Part shown: in pieces, positions 13,166 through 26,700 of the stretch | Numbering within the stretch: the first letter of the stretch is position 1 | Layout: each line of letters starts with the position of its first letter | Assembly (NCBI GenBank): GCA_936450465.1 | Contig: OW388293.1 | Location: 50,086,040-50,150,039 of the forward strand | Origin: Gibbula magus | Lineage: Eukaryota > Mollusca > Gastropoda > Trochida > Trochidae | Direction: 5' to 3' | Length of the DNA: 64,000 nucleotides | Program-made: the position numbers and the translations under genes | The notes under the pieces: generated by a model | Told to the model about the DNA's origin: nothing | What the model saw: only the letters and a program-made list of their open reading frames with translations | Database searches by the model: none

Positions 13166-13499
13166 CGGAAGGTTACATGACGGAATCGTTTGTATTACTA
13201 GATACCCCCAACCGATGGTCGGGGTATAACAACATCACACTAATTTTTATGATTAGTTTACACACTGACCTGAGCTGGTACAATTTTGTATGGTCCAAAT
13301 ATAAATTACAGTGGAGGTCGTACACCCCATTAACAAATAATAGTTGTCCCCAAGTAGTGTCAAGCGGTAGAGCGTCTTTTCATCAAAGTGTTCCACCTGT
13401 GGTGATACATCACAATGAAGGTGTACAGCCTGGGGGATTGTATACACACAGGACTAGGAATGTTAACCTCATAATCCACCTCCACAATAACAGCTAATG

Positions 13500-15060
13500 G
13501 AATAACAATTGCATATCATTATATAACATTTCCTTGAATAGTTCAACTTGGTTTAAGGTCAATATTGTTATCTTAATTTGTGTCCTTTCATATCATAATT
13601 AAAATATTGGATGATTTAAATTTTAAGAGCTATTATTGAATGCAAATGCACCTGTTATATATAAATAGAAACATATTTTTTAAATTTGTGTACATTTACA
13701 TATATGTGCTATATTGTTATCAAAATATTTAATATTTAAGAGCAATAATTTGCATGCATTTGCATTACACAGCATTGTTTTATTTGTCTCTTTATAAAAT
13801 GATGAAATGAATGTTCTAATATGAAAGCAATAATGAAGTAACTATTGCATAGTGTCATAATATTATAATATTTCCTCCACCCAGCTTAAGTCAATATCAT
13901 GTTCATGCTCAATGTGTGTCTTTATGAAATTCATGTTGCACTGGAAATAATTGGTAGCAATAAGAGATTTACAATCGCAAATAACTGATAATAGAAATTT
14001 GAACTTGTAGGAGTCAATGATAATTTCTGAATATGAAAGCTTGTATCTGAATGAAATCATATAATTTTGTTCAACAATAACATCTTCACATTTGGAATTT
14101 GTTCGATGATCTCATCACATAAACACTTGACAGCTGCCGGTAACGATATAAATCATTTACTCGGATTAAACTACCATCATATCAACAGGGTATGAAATGA
14201 GACTTGTCCAACACCCCGGAACTTTGGGTTCCGGCTGCTACTTTTGGAAGTTATTCCTAAATTTCCAATTTAAATTGACAAAATAACAGTTTGGGCTGGC
14301 AACTTTTGAGTTTATAGATGTTCTTTAATTTTGCAATTCAAATTGACAAAAGAATTACACTTTTGGGCAGGCAATTTTTGGCGGTTATTCTTTAGTTCGG
14401 CAGTTTAAATTGACGCCTAACACTTTTGGGCTGGCACCTCTTCAAGCTTGTTTGATAAACTGATTATCAGCCCAAAGCATGACAGATCGAGAATACGCTT
14501 GGTTGAGTTCAAAATAATGCAGTAGATCTCCATCCATTTTCAATCTCGAGGTCATAATAGAGTTAAGAATGAGAAAAACTGCCACTACATAATTAGATCG
14601 GAGTACAGCTGCATGTGAGGTGTAATTATTTCATGTAGACTGCCCAGTTCACACAGAAATACCTTGCATACTTCACACGCTGTGTACAAACCCTCAAACA
14701 AAGTTCACAGCTCAATACACTGTACCTCTGTTGTATTCAGCTTGATTAACTCTATATAACCACCTGGATTAACTCTATATACCTGTATGTAGGCTCACAA
14801 GGAGTGATTTCTCTAAGCTAGCTAGCTATAGTTGACATCATAGAGAAATCACCTTAACCCCTCTGGATTTGCCACAGAACATAATCATTGTGAATGGAGC
14901 TATTAAGCTCTGTAGGTGATATTTTTACTTTTATAAAATAATTTTCTTCAAATTTATTTTAACTCCTTTCAGGTAAATTATGAAGTCCGAATGTGGAGAG
15001 ATTTATTTGTAGTGAGCCTCATCAAATCTAATCAAATAAAATCCATTTACTTGTTCTCAT
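13500..15060. other. Gene-free stretch
   Basis: Noncoding except for the degenerate tandem repeat at 14220-14440 and a 'gctagctagc' palindrome near 14820. Confidence 0.4.
14220..14440. repeat. Degenerate tandem repeat of about 80 bp
   Basis: Three units share 'acttttgg', 'ggcaacttttg' and 'aatttaaattgacaaaa'. Confidence 0.55.
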
Positions 15061-15084
15061 AGTCCCCATTCAAATTGTGATACA

Positions 15085-15318
15085 CTTCTCCCGTTGGTAG
15101 AGTGTCCGCTCATCACCCGGAAGACCGGGGTTCGATTCCCGGTCGCGTCATACCAAAAGACGTTAAAAGATGGTAGTTGTTGCTTCCTTGCTTGACACTC
15201 AGAATAATAAGGACAGAACAACGCTTGAACTGGTGCTGCATGGTGGCTGCCGGGCGCAAAATGCACAAACCAAATTTCCGATTTACAATGTATTGAGGAC
15301 AATAAAGACTTATTATTA
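15085..15318 (+). repeat. Second tRNA-derived SINE family
   Basis: The head has 'gttggtagagtgtccgctca' (A-box region) and 'gggttcgattcccgg' (B box). The body is unrelated to the other SINE and ends in 'aataaagacttattatta'. A relative lies at 48120-48300 in inverse orientation. Confidence 0.8.
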
Positions 15319-15593
15319 TACCAGTAAAATCTCTGAATTCATCATCTAAAAGAATCTCCACAACAGCAATGATTTCATTGTCATAATTTAAATGCTAGTT
15401 AGAAAGATATTTTTCAGAGTTGGAAACATTTAGATCAGGCGAGTAGGATGAATGCCTAAGAAGTTGAAACGTGGTGTTTCTTGTCCACTTTTGATAAAGG
15501 GTCAAAAACCCTGGAACCCATCAAGCCAAAACCTTCCTCCATTTCGGAAAAATAACATCCCTTGCGAAAGAAATGACCTGTCACACTTATATA

Positions 15594-15770
15594 CAGTCAG
15601 GCCTCGATAATCCGAACGCTTCCGTTTTTCATCAAAAACGTTCGGATAGTGAAATGTTCGGACTATCGAGTACTGAGGACTACTAAAGAGATTAGTTTGG
15701 TTACATCTTCCTACCGTTCGGAAACTGCGAGATTCGGATTATCGGTGGCCGGATTATCGCGGCTTGACTA
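15594..15770 (+). mobile_element. Pogo-like MITE, copy 2
   Basis: TA-flanked (TA at 15592). It starts cagtcaggcctcgataatcc and ends ccggattatcgcggcttgac. The interior is nearly identical to the other two copies, which suggests recent spread. Confidence 0.8.
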
Positions 15771-15919
15771 TATGCTTTCATCAAATGATTCAGAATTTTG
15801 TGGGAGTACCTTAGCACAGGAAAAACTACACATGCAAAGAGTCACTGATATCACTGAGTTGCATGATTTTCCATTTGAGGCTTGTTACTCAATTAGCAAT
15901 CACCACTCGTACAAGTGAG

Positions 15920-16845
15920 AAAGTTTATATTTTAGAAAAATATTTATGCTATACATCTGTCAGGTTGCTGTAAAATGAATGACTGAAAGCTGGGTCGTCT
16001 CTAAGATTAACACTGATTTCTTTCTGCAATAGAACGTCAAAATTTGGCCCACCTCACATCACAGTACTACCTATGAGGTATTACGTAACATCAACTTCTA
16101 TTTAGAGAAACTTCCATACAATTTTATTTAGCATGTCATACAGGGTTCACTGACCTCGTAACAGATTCAATTTACTGGCTTATTGATTTTTCTGCATAAA
16201 GCCACCACAGCTTATTCCTATGTAAATAGAAATAAGTAGGTAAATATTATCATGTATGATTTGTGCTACCGGTATATACTTATTGATGGAGTGGAATTCA
16301 CTTCTCTTGTGTAATGTATGTATGTATGCAAGAAGGATAAGAGTACATACACTAAAATGTTACAGTATTATTGATAGGCCTATATGTCATTTATACAATA
16401 TTAAGTTATATCTCACTTTATGAGGATGAGATAAATAAATGCTGTCAAAATATATGAACCAATATTAAAATTTATCATTGAGTGATCTGCCAAAGTTGAT
16501 TAATTATGTACATTTATGTATCAATCTATATTAATTTAACACTGACAAATTCAAGACATCATAATTCATAAATTTAATTGTTGTCAATAACAAATATTCA
16601 ATACATCATAACATGATTACAAAATTATTGAAAATATTATAATTTCCATGTTAACAATTTGACAATGACACAAATTTTGCTAATCAAAACAAAATATTTA
16701 AGATCATTTTTCAAGTGACTCGTAGCTCGTTCATCAGCACTTTATCAAATGTTTATGACAGTTAATGACATAATATTATTAAATGATATGTCGAAAGTGA
16801 GTGTAAATATGTTACTGCACACACAATTGACAACCTGCTAACAAC
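15920..16845. other. Gene-free stretch
   Basis: Very AT-rich. No ORF, RNA or repeat border was supported. Confidence 0.4.
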
Positions 16846-16990
16846 GTGTGTACAGTAAGTAACTTTAGTAAGTATAAAGTTACGTCAACGTGTTTGTTTA
16901 GCCAGTGCATTGCAACAGGTGGCATTGAAAGTAAACAATCGGTCGCGTGCAGAAAGCTGACACGTGCAGCAAATATGATTCATAACTTAC

Positions 16991-17145
16991 CATGTGTCGC
17001 CCATTTCCTGTCTGTGAACGTTTATGTTCAATTCGTGCATTTGACGATATTTAGTTTGGGTATCGTGAACTTCCGCTACACTTGTCAAACCACCCTCACC
17101 CGTATATGTGTGACGTCACAACCCGGTTTATCCAGCCAATCAGAG
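16991..17145 (-). promoter_or_regulatory. Promoter-like patch with possible first exon
   Basis: On the minus strand an inverted CCAAT box (17136-17140) and a full CRE TGACGTCA (17111-17118) precede a short stretch that ends ATGGGCGACACATG and then an excellent donor gtaagt (16990). The region is richer in GC than its surroundings. If real, it starts a gene that runs left, but I could not find its next exon. CRE motifs also occur in repeats here, so this may be one. Confidence 0.25.
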
Positions 17146-17424
17146 GCGATCAAGTTTATTAACCGGGCGATAAGAATCGTATCTCACACAGGCATGTTCA
17201 TTTACTGCTTGTTCATTTACGACGGCGTATAATAATCCTATTTTCGAGTTATTACACCAATAAATACATAAATATAGGGTGGATTAATGTTGAAAATGAT
17301 CTCCAGCCTGCAAATTGGTGATAGTTGAGGAGCAAAAAAAAATTTCTTGTAAAAACAAAGTTAGACTATGCAAGACACCGATTGTGACATATGCTGTATC
17401 AAGATGGTATTTGGTAGCAATTTT

Positions 17425-19061
17425 TAGGTCTTCAAGACAAAGTCATGAAGACGTATTGTTATTATCGTGTTTTTTAAATTCATTATTTGTACCGAATTTT
17501 GTCCGCAGGATTCCCGCTTAACGACTCCAGCGATTTAACTGAAATTTGTAGTGATGATAGCTTGTGACTAAAACTGGTTTTGTGTCGAGTCACTTTTTTG
17601 ATTTTCGACTTCTTTCTTGAGTTATCTCCCCTTGAAGTCAAAACTTCAAACATCAATTACTCGAAAACTATTTAAGATAATTTCACAAAACCTTCACCGA
17701 AATGTTTAGGCCTATAGCGGTTTTCGGCCGTGATAATAGATCTTTTGCTATTTCAGTCTCAGAAACAATTTTTTTACTTGCGCCGTTTTGAGGGTACGCA
17801 CAATTTGGACAATGAAAAAAATCATTGAAATTTTGTGATTTTGAGAATTTTATAGGGTTACTTTCTTTGTAGAACTACTGATGATACCATTGTGTTTAAT
17901 AACTCCTTTTGAAGTCGAGATGTCATTTATTAAGAATTATAAAATTGAAACATATATATGTCATAATTTAAGTGTGACAAGTCATAGAACGTTGTCATTT
18001 TTCCAAAACCGACATTTTCAGGAAAGTTCAAAGGCACACACCAACTTCAATATCAATAATTCAGCTATTGGAATTTTTGTTACACCTCCGAATGCACAAT
18101 TTCAAGAAGAATACTTTTTATGTTGACCTTTTCCATCAAAAGGTTGATAGTTAAGCTTCAAACATCGCAAACGTTGTCTAATGGTCCAAATTTAAGCATT
18201 TCTAAATATTTTATTGGCTATTTAAAAGAACATAAATCCTTTCCTAGCAATCTAAATGACGATTACATCTACTCAAGTTGAAATTAAAGCACAACCTTTT
18301 CTATATTACACCTTAGTATGAAAATATTAACCATGTTGTCTTAATCATGAGATAGATCCTGTAGAGGTCCATTAAAGGTGCATCCATTGTGTTTCATAAA
18401 ATTCTATTTGGCTTTAATGCGTTCCAACTCACCACATGTGCTGTTTACAAGACATATAAATTCACCCAGCTTGCATATTTATCCCCAATCGCCAAATATA
18501 TCATAATTACTAGTTTCCAATTAAAATTTAGTAACATTATTATGCATGTGCAGAAATCGAAACTGCACGTCCCAATTACATGCACAGTAGTTATATGGAC
18601 TATCAAACATTATCAACTCAAATTTGTCTTTTTGTCTGTTATAAATAAGATTCCAAAATTACGTTTGACTCATTGACGCGCGCCACACGCTGGTCATTGT
18701 CCGGTTTTCGATCAGAAATCACTACTTTTACCTTCATATCGTTAATATGCTAAATCTACTATCATCAAGACGGTAGTTTTCGGTAACAGTCGATACTTCT
18801 CGATAAAGTAACACCATTTATAACGTTTGCAATATGTGACCCCCCAACAACACAATGGATGTACCTTTTATGTGCGATTTTTCCATTTTCAGAGGGTAAT
18901 GTTCTTTGGAGATTTTTTGTACAAATTTTTTAATGAAAATAGAGACATGTTTGATAGCTCATTTTAAAGCGGAGAAACGGATGAAATAACTGAGAGTCAA
19001 ATATGGAGTTCAAGGTCCAGTAGAAGTCTTGAAGACCTTAGTATTGACGCGTCAATCCTAG
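17425..19061. repeat. Large interspersed element with 'aggtcttcaagac' ends
   Basis: Starts aggtcttcaagacaaagtca and ends 'gtcttgaagaccttagta' then 'ttgacgcgtcaatcctag'. The same ends bound 59550-60480, which is shorter. Copy 3 of the family at 840 (18440-18860) lies inside, so this one is probably composite. No transposase was seen. Confidence 0.5.
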
Positions 19062-19378
19062 TTGTCAATATAATGTTCCTCGTTACAGTCAAATAAAACT
19101 ATAAATTACGGTGCCATAAAACGTTTCGCAAAACAAAAAAAAAGAGTAATGGCCTCTGTAGCTCATCAGGGTTCAAATTATTTAATGTTGAAGACTGAAA
19201 TGGATTGTTCTCCATCGGGCAAAAGAAAGTACTCACCTCAGTTGGTTTCCATTATTTCAATATTAAAAAAAAATCAGATGCATTTGACTATGGTGCAAAA
19301 CAATTATACTTATCTGCAGTAGTTTGAATGAATTAATTGGTGACTGTTTAAAATGTGTACAGAATCAGGCACATTTAT

Positions 19379-19379
<1 letters not shown>

Positions 19380-19418
<39 letters not shown>
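19380..19418. repeat. (GA)n microsatellite
   Basis: About 19 uninterrupted ag dinucleotides. Confidence 0.95.
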
Positions 19419-19420
<2 letters not shown>

Positions 19421-19699
19421 ATATAACTGTTTATATTACCTGTCATTTCATTCAGATTAATATGAATAAAAAGGAAGGCTTCAACTGGTATTCATTTTGA
19501 TTTAAGATTTGATTTTTAGTTTTCCAAACAATTGCTCTTTGCCTTTTTGCTTTTCACCCCCATAAGCCCTCAGCTATTGTGACTACCTCTCTATACCGTA
19601 ATATCTAAATATGTTTGTGTATGTTACATTTATAATGTATAAATCTTGTCTACGTTCATCTTCCCACGCAAGGCATAGCTCGCGCCAGTCTCCATTTAA

Positions 19700-20236
19700 G
19701 GATGTCCGCTCCTTCCTGTTGAATTTCAAAATGAAATATGATTAAGTAAAGATTTTTTTCTCATCTTTATTTACTTCATGATATTCTACGTCATCTACAT
19801 ACTTTAAAAAAAAAAAAAAAAAAGAAAATGTGACTTTAGAACCTCTAAAAAGTGCTTAAACAGCATAAATGGCCTTAAAGGGAGTTTTCAGGTACATTTT
19901 GTGTCAAACCCTAAAAAAAGCCACACTACCATATATATTTTTTCATCGATTTCGGTAGGGTAACATGAACTTTGTAACATATCAAAAAAAGGAAAACAAG
20001 TTTAATACTAGAAATGTAGTATTTAAAAGTTTTTAGCAGTTTTTTTTCTCATTTTCCCATAGACTCCCATGTTAAAATTGTACTTCACCCAGCTATCTTA
20101 CAGGCGTCATATCTCGAAAAAACCCACACTATCCCCCTATTTTTTATGCTGATTTTTCAATCATATACTTTGATCTTTTAAAAAATATAAGTTAAACAAA
20201 AAAGTTTAATTCTATGATTTTGAGGAGCGAACATCC
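19700..20236. mobile_element. TTAA-flanked MITE nested in another MITE
   Basis: TTAA lies at 19696-19699 and 20237-20240. Ends are GGATGTCCGCTCCT and the complement of GGATGTTCGCTCCT. It sits inside an element with ends CTTCCCACGCAA (19660 to about 20275), a relative of the one at 25121. Confidence 0.75.
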
Positions 20237-20282
20237 TTAAGCAGTTGGAGAATGGCGGGGGTATTTGCGTGGGAAGACGGTC

Positions 20283-21403
20283 TACGTTGTGGGGAGCAGT
20301 ATTTATAAATGGGTAACCCTGTTTATTAATCCCCCTTTCCTGTATCATCTGGAAATAAATACCTTTCAAATCAATATTTAAATAATGTTCAATGTGTAGT
20401 GTGAGGTAACCATTGGTGCTCACATGTCAAATGTACACGTAGTTCAATCGGACATGGGGTGTTTCTTGGAAATGGTAAGAATGTTCCTGTAAATGCAATG
20501 ATAAGAGATTTGAGTTGGTGCTCTGTAGATGTTTTTACAAAGAATCGAATGTTGTCGTTATATACCTGAACTCTATGGATAGCAGTCGCATGTACAAAAC
20601 GATACTCGTTCTCTTGATATTAGAGTTTGCATGTTATGTTAAATCAGATATTTGGCAGACCTTTTTATGGAAAGTTATGTTTGAGTCTTATGTTTAAAGA
20701 ATATCTTACGCAAATTTAGATGGTTTTTTTTACCTTTGACCATTGAAACCGGCCAAGCCTCCTGTTCCTGCATATATATGTTGTATTCTAAATAATTATT
20801 CGCATGTACGTTTCAGTTTTATGGTTCATAAGGACTTTCACATTTGCAACAATTGTACACATTGATTTGTTATTGCTGTTTGTGTGAAGTGAGCACATTC
20901 AAATGTGCATCACTATTATCATTATTTATTAGCATAATATGTTTAGCGCTTTGAGCATGCTTTCGAGCGTGGATATGTGCGCTTTATAAATATGCACTAT
21001 TATTATTATTACGTACGTTTGAAGATGAAGCAATGTAACGTTATGAGGAGTTACGTTTCATTCTGTTTGAAGCTGTTTCTAAATCGGTAACGGATTATTT
21101 AATAACCCAAATGATAACGACAAGTTTGTATCTCAATGGAAAAGAAATTGCAGATATTTCAGCTTCTTAAATTTTACTTTATTTAATACGTTTAAACGAC
21201 GAGAAATGTCATTGGTATGATTTTTCTCGTATTACAAGTTTGAGGTTATTAGCATTTCTTCATGTCTGAAGAGTTGAAGAAAATTAAGTTCTCATGTAAC
21301 ACGGATACGCCTTTATTATATGATCAGAACATGCTTGTTATTTAAGATTTACTTGATAAATAACATTACACACTGGTATCTTTTCATAAGAAGGGTTGCA
21401 GCA
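20283..21403. other. Gene-free stretch
   Basis: AT-rich DNA before the mariner remnant. Includes 'ttagcgctttgagcatgctt' and 'gcgctttataaat' at 20943-20993, a phrase seen in many animal SINE or LINE tails (from memory). Confidence 0.35.
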
Positions 21404-21862
21404 TATGATCAAGCAAATATATCCAAGCAATGGAGGCCTTTTGAAGCCATTACAGATGATATGGTTGCACGGGTCCAGGGCTTTATCATGTCCGATCGTA
21501 GAATAACGGTGGACGAGATATCTTCAGAGTGTGGCATTTCTCATGGACGTGTATGTACCATCTCTCATAAGCACAAGCACATGTCCAAGGTGTCTGCAAG
21601 ATGGTTGCCACGAAACAAGGTGCACATGATCGACACCAGAGAGTTGAATCCAGTCGTGAGCTTTTTGACATCTGCAATGTTGATCCCGATAACTGTCATG
21701 TCCATACGCCATGTAGTACAGGGGATAAACCGTGGATTCATCACTGGGATTCTGACACCAAGCAGGAATTCATGTGATAAGCACAAGCACTCTCCTGCAT
21801 CCAAGAAGTTCAAAACTCAGCATCATGCTGACAAGATCATGGCGATTATCCAAGCTGCAAGT
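21404..21862 (+). pseudogene. Broken mariner transposase
   Basis: Mariner motifs appear in order but in different frames: ITDDMVARVQ and RRITVDEISSECGISHG, SARWLPRN, then (frame shifted) GDKPWIHHWDSDTKQEFM, then (shifted back) SPASKKFKTQHHADKIMA. The usual GDE(S/T)W reads GDKPW, so the catalytic region is mutated as well. A dead remnant of a SETMAR-type mariner. Confidence 0.75.
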
Positions 21863-22598
21863 TAGTCAATGGCACAGTCACAATAGCAATGCAGATGTAA
21901 ATGCATCCTACTCGTGTGTTACCATAGTGACTGTGTTATTGACAAGCTTGCAATTCCAGAATTTTAATACTGCAGGTGGCTCTTGTCGTTCATTGCTTAT
22001 TGTGACCTTAGCTACCAGTATATTAAATATTTCTAAATGTCTTATACACATTTATGCAAATTAATGGCATTAACCTGTACTTGTAAAAGGATATAAGGTT
22101 TGCAACCTGCAGCAATAGTTAGTTGAGAAGATGCATTTGCATGTGAGCTGTCATAATGACCTGACATTTGATAATCTTACAGCCTGGACAATCTACATAC
22201 CATAATAAAGGATGTGATATGCGTACAGACAGAGAAATCATCACATTCAGGGACACACACATTACATTTGCTTACCCTCATTTCTAATATGTCATGTTGT
22301 AGATGAAAAATGTTTCCATTGATTATTTGCTGACAAAACAATTTTGCATAAGAAACATACTCTTTGTCACTTTCAGATATTTTTTTACAAGATTTGAAAT
22401 TCATTAAGTTTTAGAATTAAATATTTTTAGTTTTCTGTAAGAGTCACTGTTAAATCTTCTTTTACTATTCTGAAACTCTGTGAAAACAAATTGGGTGCTA
22501 GATTACAACTCAAGTTTATGTGTCAAAGCAAGTATATACATATACTCAGATTTAATTTGAGAAGACCTGTCACCCCACATATATCCAAAAGACATTTT

Positions 22599-22892
22599 AG
22601 TGAGATGAGGTGATTTGGGGTTTAATGTTGCTTTCAAGAGTATTTCACTTATATCACAGCTACTAGTATTACGGCAGGGTGAAAGCCTGTATCGCCATGT
22701 GGCTATGCATTAAAACTTGCTAACATCGGCTGGAACTAGCGAACCATGGGTGGTACTACGCTGAAATTCAGTGTAGCATTGCACCCAAACCTTACTGCAT
22801 ATAGAACAGTTCTCTGCTGCTGCCCCTGGCGGGATTCGACCTCTGGACACCTGATCGGAAGATGAATGCACTAACAACTGAGCTATCCCGCC
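22599..22892 (-). repeat. Full-length tRNA-derived SINE
   Basis: Read on the minus strand, it starts ggcgggatagctcagttg (A box) with 'ggtcgaatcccgcc' (B box), then the same body and 'gcaacattaaaccccaaat' tail as the SINE at 35718. It is the best preserved copy and lies beyond the 3' end of SYF2. Confidence 0.85.
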
Positions 22893-22970
22893 ACCGCAGA
22901 AGACCTAGAAATGTGTGGCTGATTTCCTTTTTTTTTAGTAAAAGAGCAACACAAAGTACTAAATAATTTT

Positions 22971-22976
22971 TTTATT
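22971..22976 (-). terminator. Likely SYF2 poly(A) signal
   Basis: This is AATAAA on the minus strand (plus TTTATT), about 790 bp beyond the SYF2 stop codon, with no other gene between. It is a reasonable 3' end, inferred from position and motif only. Confidence 0.4.
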
Positions 22977-23760
22977 CACGATTTAAAAGGATTACATGTA
23001 AATACAATAAGATATGTACATACAACAAAAAGGTTATCTCATGATACAATAAGTTTCTGTAAATTTACAATTTTAAACGTGTTTAATCTGAAGTTCTTGA
23101 ACCATAGTAGATAAACAAAAGAAAACGTTATGATAATTTAACAATTTGCAACTTAAGGTTATCCCTATCCTAGGTAATTTGTTTTCCCAGTTAAAATATT
23201 TCAATGAAGCTTTTGTATCTCTGCAATATAGTAATGCGATCACCTTGATCTACCCACACAATGACTAAAAGAGAAAAATGAATTTGCAAATTTCTTTCTT
23301 AACCTGTTATGTCTTTAAATGATTAGTTCCTGGGTGGCCAACTTTCAGAAATTATAACTTGTAGATGACATTTGGATTGTCTTCGAGAAGCCATGCAACA
23401 TTCTCTTCCGAGAGACGTAAAACTGGCGTATCTAGAAAATTGAAAAACGTTGCATTTAAATTCATTGGACCGTTTAGATTGAACCCCTTTTCCCTTTTTT
23501 AATGAGAGAACCCCCCATCCTCACTCAACATTCCTTGATCCACCTATGGGTAACTGACTTGAGTAATCTCTGTGGGGAGAGAATGCCATACGTAGATAAT
23601 AACTGCATCTGTAGCTGAAGGTTCTAATGCAGATCCCTCAAACATATGTCATTCAAAATGGCTGCCTTCTATTTCTAAACAGCCCTTCCTCTTTCCAAGT
23701 CCTTCCTTTAAGCTGTTGATGTTTCCTTCTCAAGACGTCGAAACATGTTGTAGTTCTTTT

Positions 23761-26700
23761 CTAAACAGCTGTTCCTCTCTCCAAGTTCTGTTTAATCTCG
23801 GCGGTGTACTGTCCGTAGAATCTCTCCAGCTTCTTGTTGAACTTCATGTTCCTCTCGTTGATGTAATCAATGTCTGCGTCCTCATCAAACGTGCGCCTTC
23901 TGCTGTACTTGGCTCTCTTGTCGATCCTATTAGAAGTTTAAAAGCAGTGCAATCATGCATTACAACAATACTGCAGTGACTGGATTAACTTTCACTATTG
24001 ACCCACAAGGCACTATTGGGATAGAGATAGTCTATTGAAATTAACTATCAGCCCTTTGCACAGCTCTTACTGCAATAATTCGATAGTCCGATCTATCGTT
24101 ACATCCCTAACTAATATCAAATCAAAATTAAAATGCTTCACTTGTCTAAGTATAGTTTGGTCTGAGATGAATGCTTAATTCAAGAGACATTGAGTAAACC
24201 TTTTTGTGACAGAATCTTTTTCAGCTTATTGTAAAATGGGCTTATATATATATAATATCAGTGGCGGATCCAAGGGGGGGGTTCAGGGGGTCCGGACCCC
24301 CCTCCTTTTTAAATCCATGTATAAGTTGGGATATACATCTAAACCCCCCCCCCCCCCCCCCCCCCCCCACTGAGTGGAGAAAAATTGTTTTGGGACCCCC
24401 CCCCCCCCCTTTCAAAAATCCTGGATCCGCCCCTGAATATATTTAAAACATTGGTACCAAAATAGTCGAAATAGCTGTTTATTGCTAAGATTATAATTTA
24501 AAAGATGTTACAAACTCAAATCTTAAAATGATGGTTTGTTTAACATAATCTTGCTACAAGAAGCTTCTATTGTATCCTTGTCATGGTACATTAGAGGTCA
24601 AGGTCAGAACTAGGGGAGATAATGTCAAAGAAGGGAGATAACTCACTGTTTCTCCAGGTCCTCCACCATTCTGTCGACTGCTTCTTCCGAATCTTTCTGC
24701 TGATGGAGGCCAAGAGTGTTGGATGTGGAATAGAAATCATCCCCGCTGAAGAAAAAACAACACATCAAAGACTCAATAAACTCAATGACATTTGTTTGTA
24801 ACATTGGCTTTTTATAATAATCTGAAGAAATTTGTATCACTTAATACTTTATCTGATTAGTGCCAAACCATTCTGATTGGTCTATTTACATGAATCACAA
24901 CTTCTTGACAAAGAAGATAGTTTGGTTTTGGTCATTTACTGAAGTCATCCCTTGCAGGAGTGAGGACACAGGAGTAAAGGGTTGACAGATATCAGCAAAT
25001 CATTCCTATCCAGATAAAGAGGCAAACATTTTTATTTGAATTAATTATTCCTAATGCTCATAGTAGGATAAGGATGACAACTTAACATCACTTTACAAAA
25101 CACTTAAACAAACATGGTATCAACTTCCAAACGCAAGGCATAACTCTTGCCAGTCTGCATTACTGGCTGATTTTACCCTTGCGGTATTTCTCTTGCTTTG
25201 TTGTGTCAAGATAGTGAATCGCTGCACCAGAAATGCATAGCGGGCCTGGATTTCTAAACACAGATTTTTTGAAGGAAATACTGCAAGGCCTATATCAGCC
25301 AGTAATGGAGACTGGCAAGAGTTATGCCTTGCGTTTGAAGTTGACATGGTATGTGTATTTAATAGGTTCATATTTTGCTGAGATAGTTATAGACACTTTG
25401 TTGAGGGTGAAGAATTAGAAATAAAATAATACTGGATGTTGACTCACAGTTTCTGTTTCTGTCTGTCCACCTCCCTATTGTCAGGCTTCAACTGTTTGGT
25501 CAGAGTCTGGTACTGTCGGAATGTTGCCTGCTCAAAATCTGCAAATTAGTAGAAATCTCAAATTTATAACCCCCATGTGCAAATATACCTATACACAAGA
25601 TTTCCGTTTTCTGGAAACAATCCTTCTTATGAAGAAGTTGAAAAAAAGAAGAAGCAAGTTTACAGACAGACAGCAAACACAATGACTGCCATAGCCATAG
25701 CCATTAGCCCTTACAATCTCAAAAGACTACTGGAGAGGAATTGAGATTTACCAGCGAAAACAAGCAGATAAGAATGTTATTCTGTTGAGATGAGTTTTAA
25801 CACCTACCGGCGAAACCTGTGTCTGGGTTCTTCTTTTTCTTTTTCCTCTCCCACCGCTCGGCTTCATCTGCTCCAACCTCAAGCAGCTTTACCCTGTCAT
25901 AGTTATCTCCCCTGTCAACACACTCCTGTAACAGATATAGCAAGACGTGTTTGTCTGGGGTTGATATCAACCTTTTCAGCCATTTAGAATAGTGTATTTT
26001 GAAACTACAAACCCATTTCAGTTGGACAGATATATCTACACAATCACATCATCTTTAAACATGCCCCTTGGGCTTAAAGTATGTACATTTTACAATGAAA
26101 TACTTATAGGCTTCTTAATCACATTGATATATCACAGATGTGGTCAAATCTCATCTAAATCAAATTGAATGTACACTCGTACATTGCTGTCTTTCTGATC
26201 TGAGAACTACACCACAGAGGTCATGTCAGGTGACTTTTCACCTCAGCCAATCAGAGATGAGTTGACATACGGAACACCTCATTCAGTGCCATATCTAAGG
26301 ACGCCTCTCATTGACTGAATTTATTGAAGGCAAAAGGTCACAGTGAGGGTCAACTGACATGACCTCTGCCAGATAGTCCTCTGACTCAAGTCGACGAACG
26401 AGCTACCAGAGTTACGATGAATTCGATTTAAATAAGTTGACATTTCAATGAGGTATGGTCTTAAAATAAGACAGAGTGATAGTCGGATCCAACTATAATG
26501 GGATGTCATTACTAACCTTCTTCTTCTTCTCCTCATCTTCTTCCCATTCGACTCGTTTTCTCTTTGCCTCAAAGTTGTCTGGTCGTTTCTTCCTCTCGTC
26601 TTCAGCCACAACCTCTTGATGGTTTAGTTTCCTTGCTTCATTCTGACATACCAACAAATGAATATCTTGTCATCATTTATATATAAAGAATACTAAACGA

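Noticed and set aside
13120..13497. 125-codon plus-strand ORF
   Set aside because: It begins in the second unit of a tandem repeat, crosses a tRNA-like patch and shows no domain. No splice or promoter support was seen.
16846..17232. 128-codon plus-strand ORF
   Set aside because: Composition is not protein-like, and it covers a promoter-like patch (CRE, CCAAT). It is more likely noncoding.
22822..22892. Possible tRNA gene on the minus strand
   Set aside because: A and B boxes are good, but the sequence continues into the SINE body and a credible acceptor stem is missing, so it is a SINE head.
23716..23979. Plus-strand ORF of 87 codons
   Set aside because: It is antisense to the last exon of SYF2, whose codons explain the open frame.
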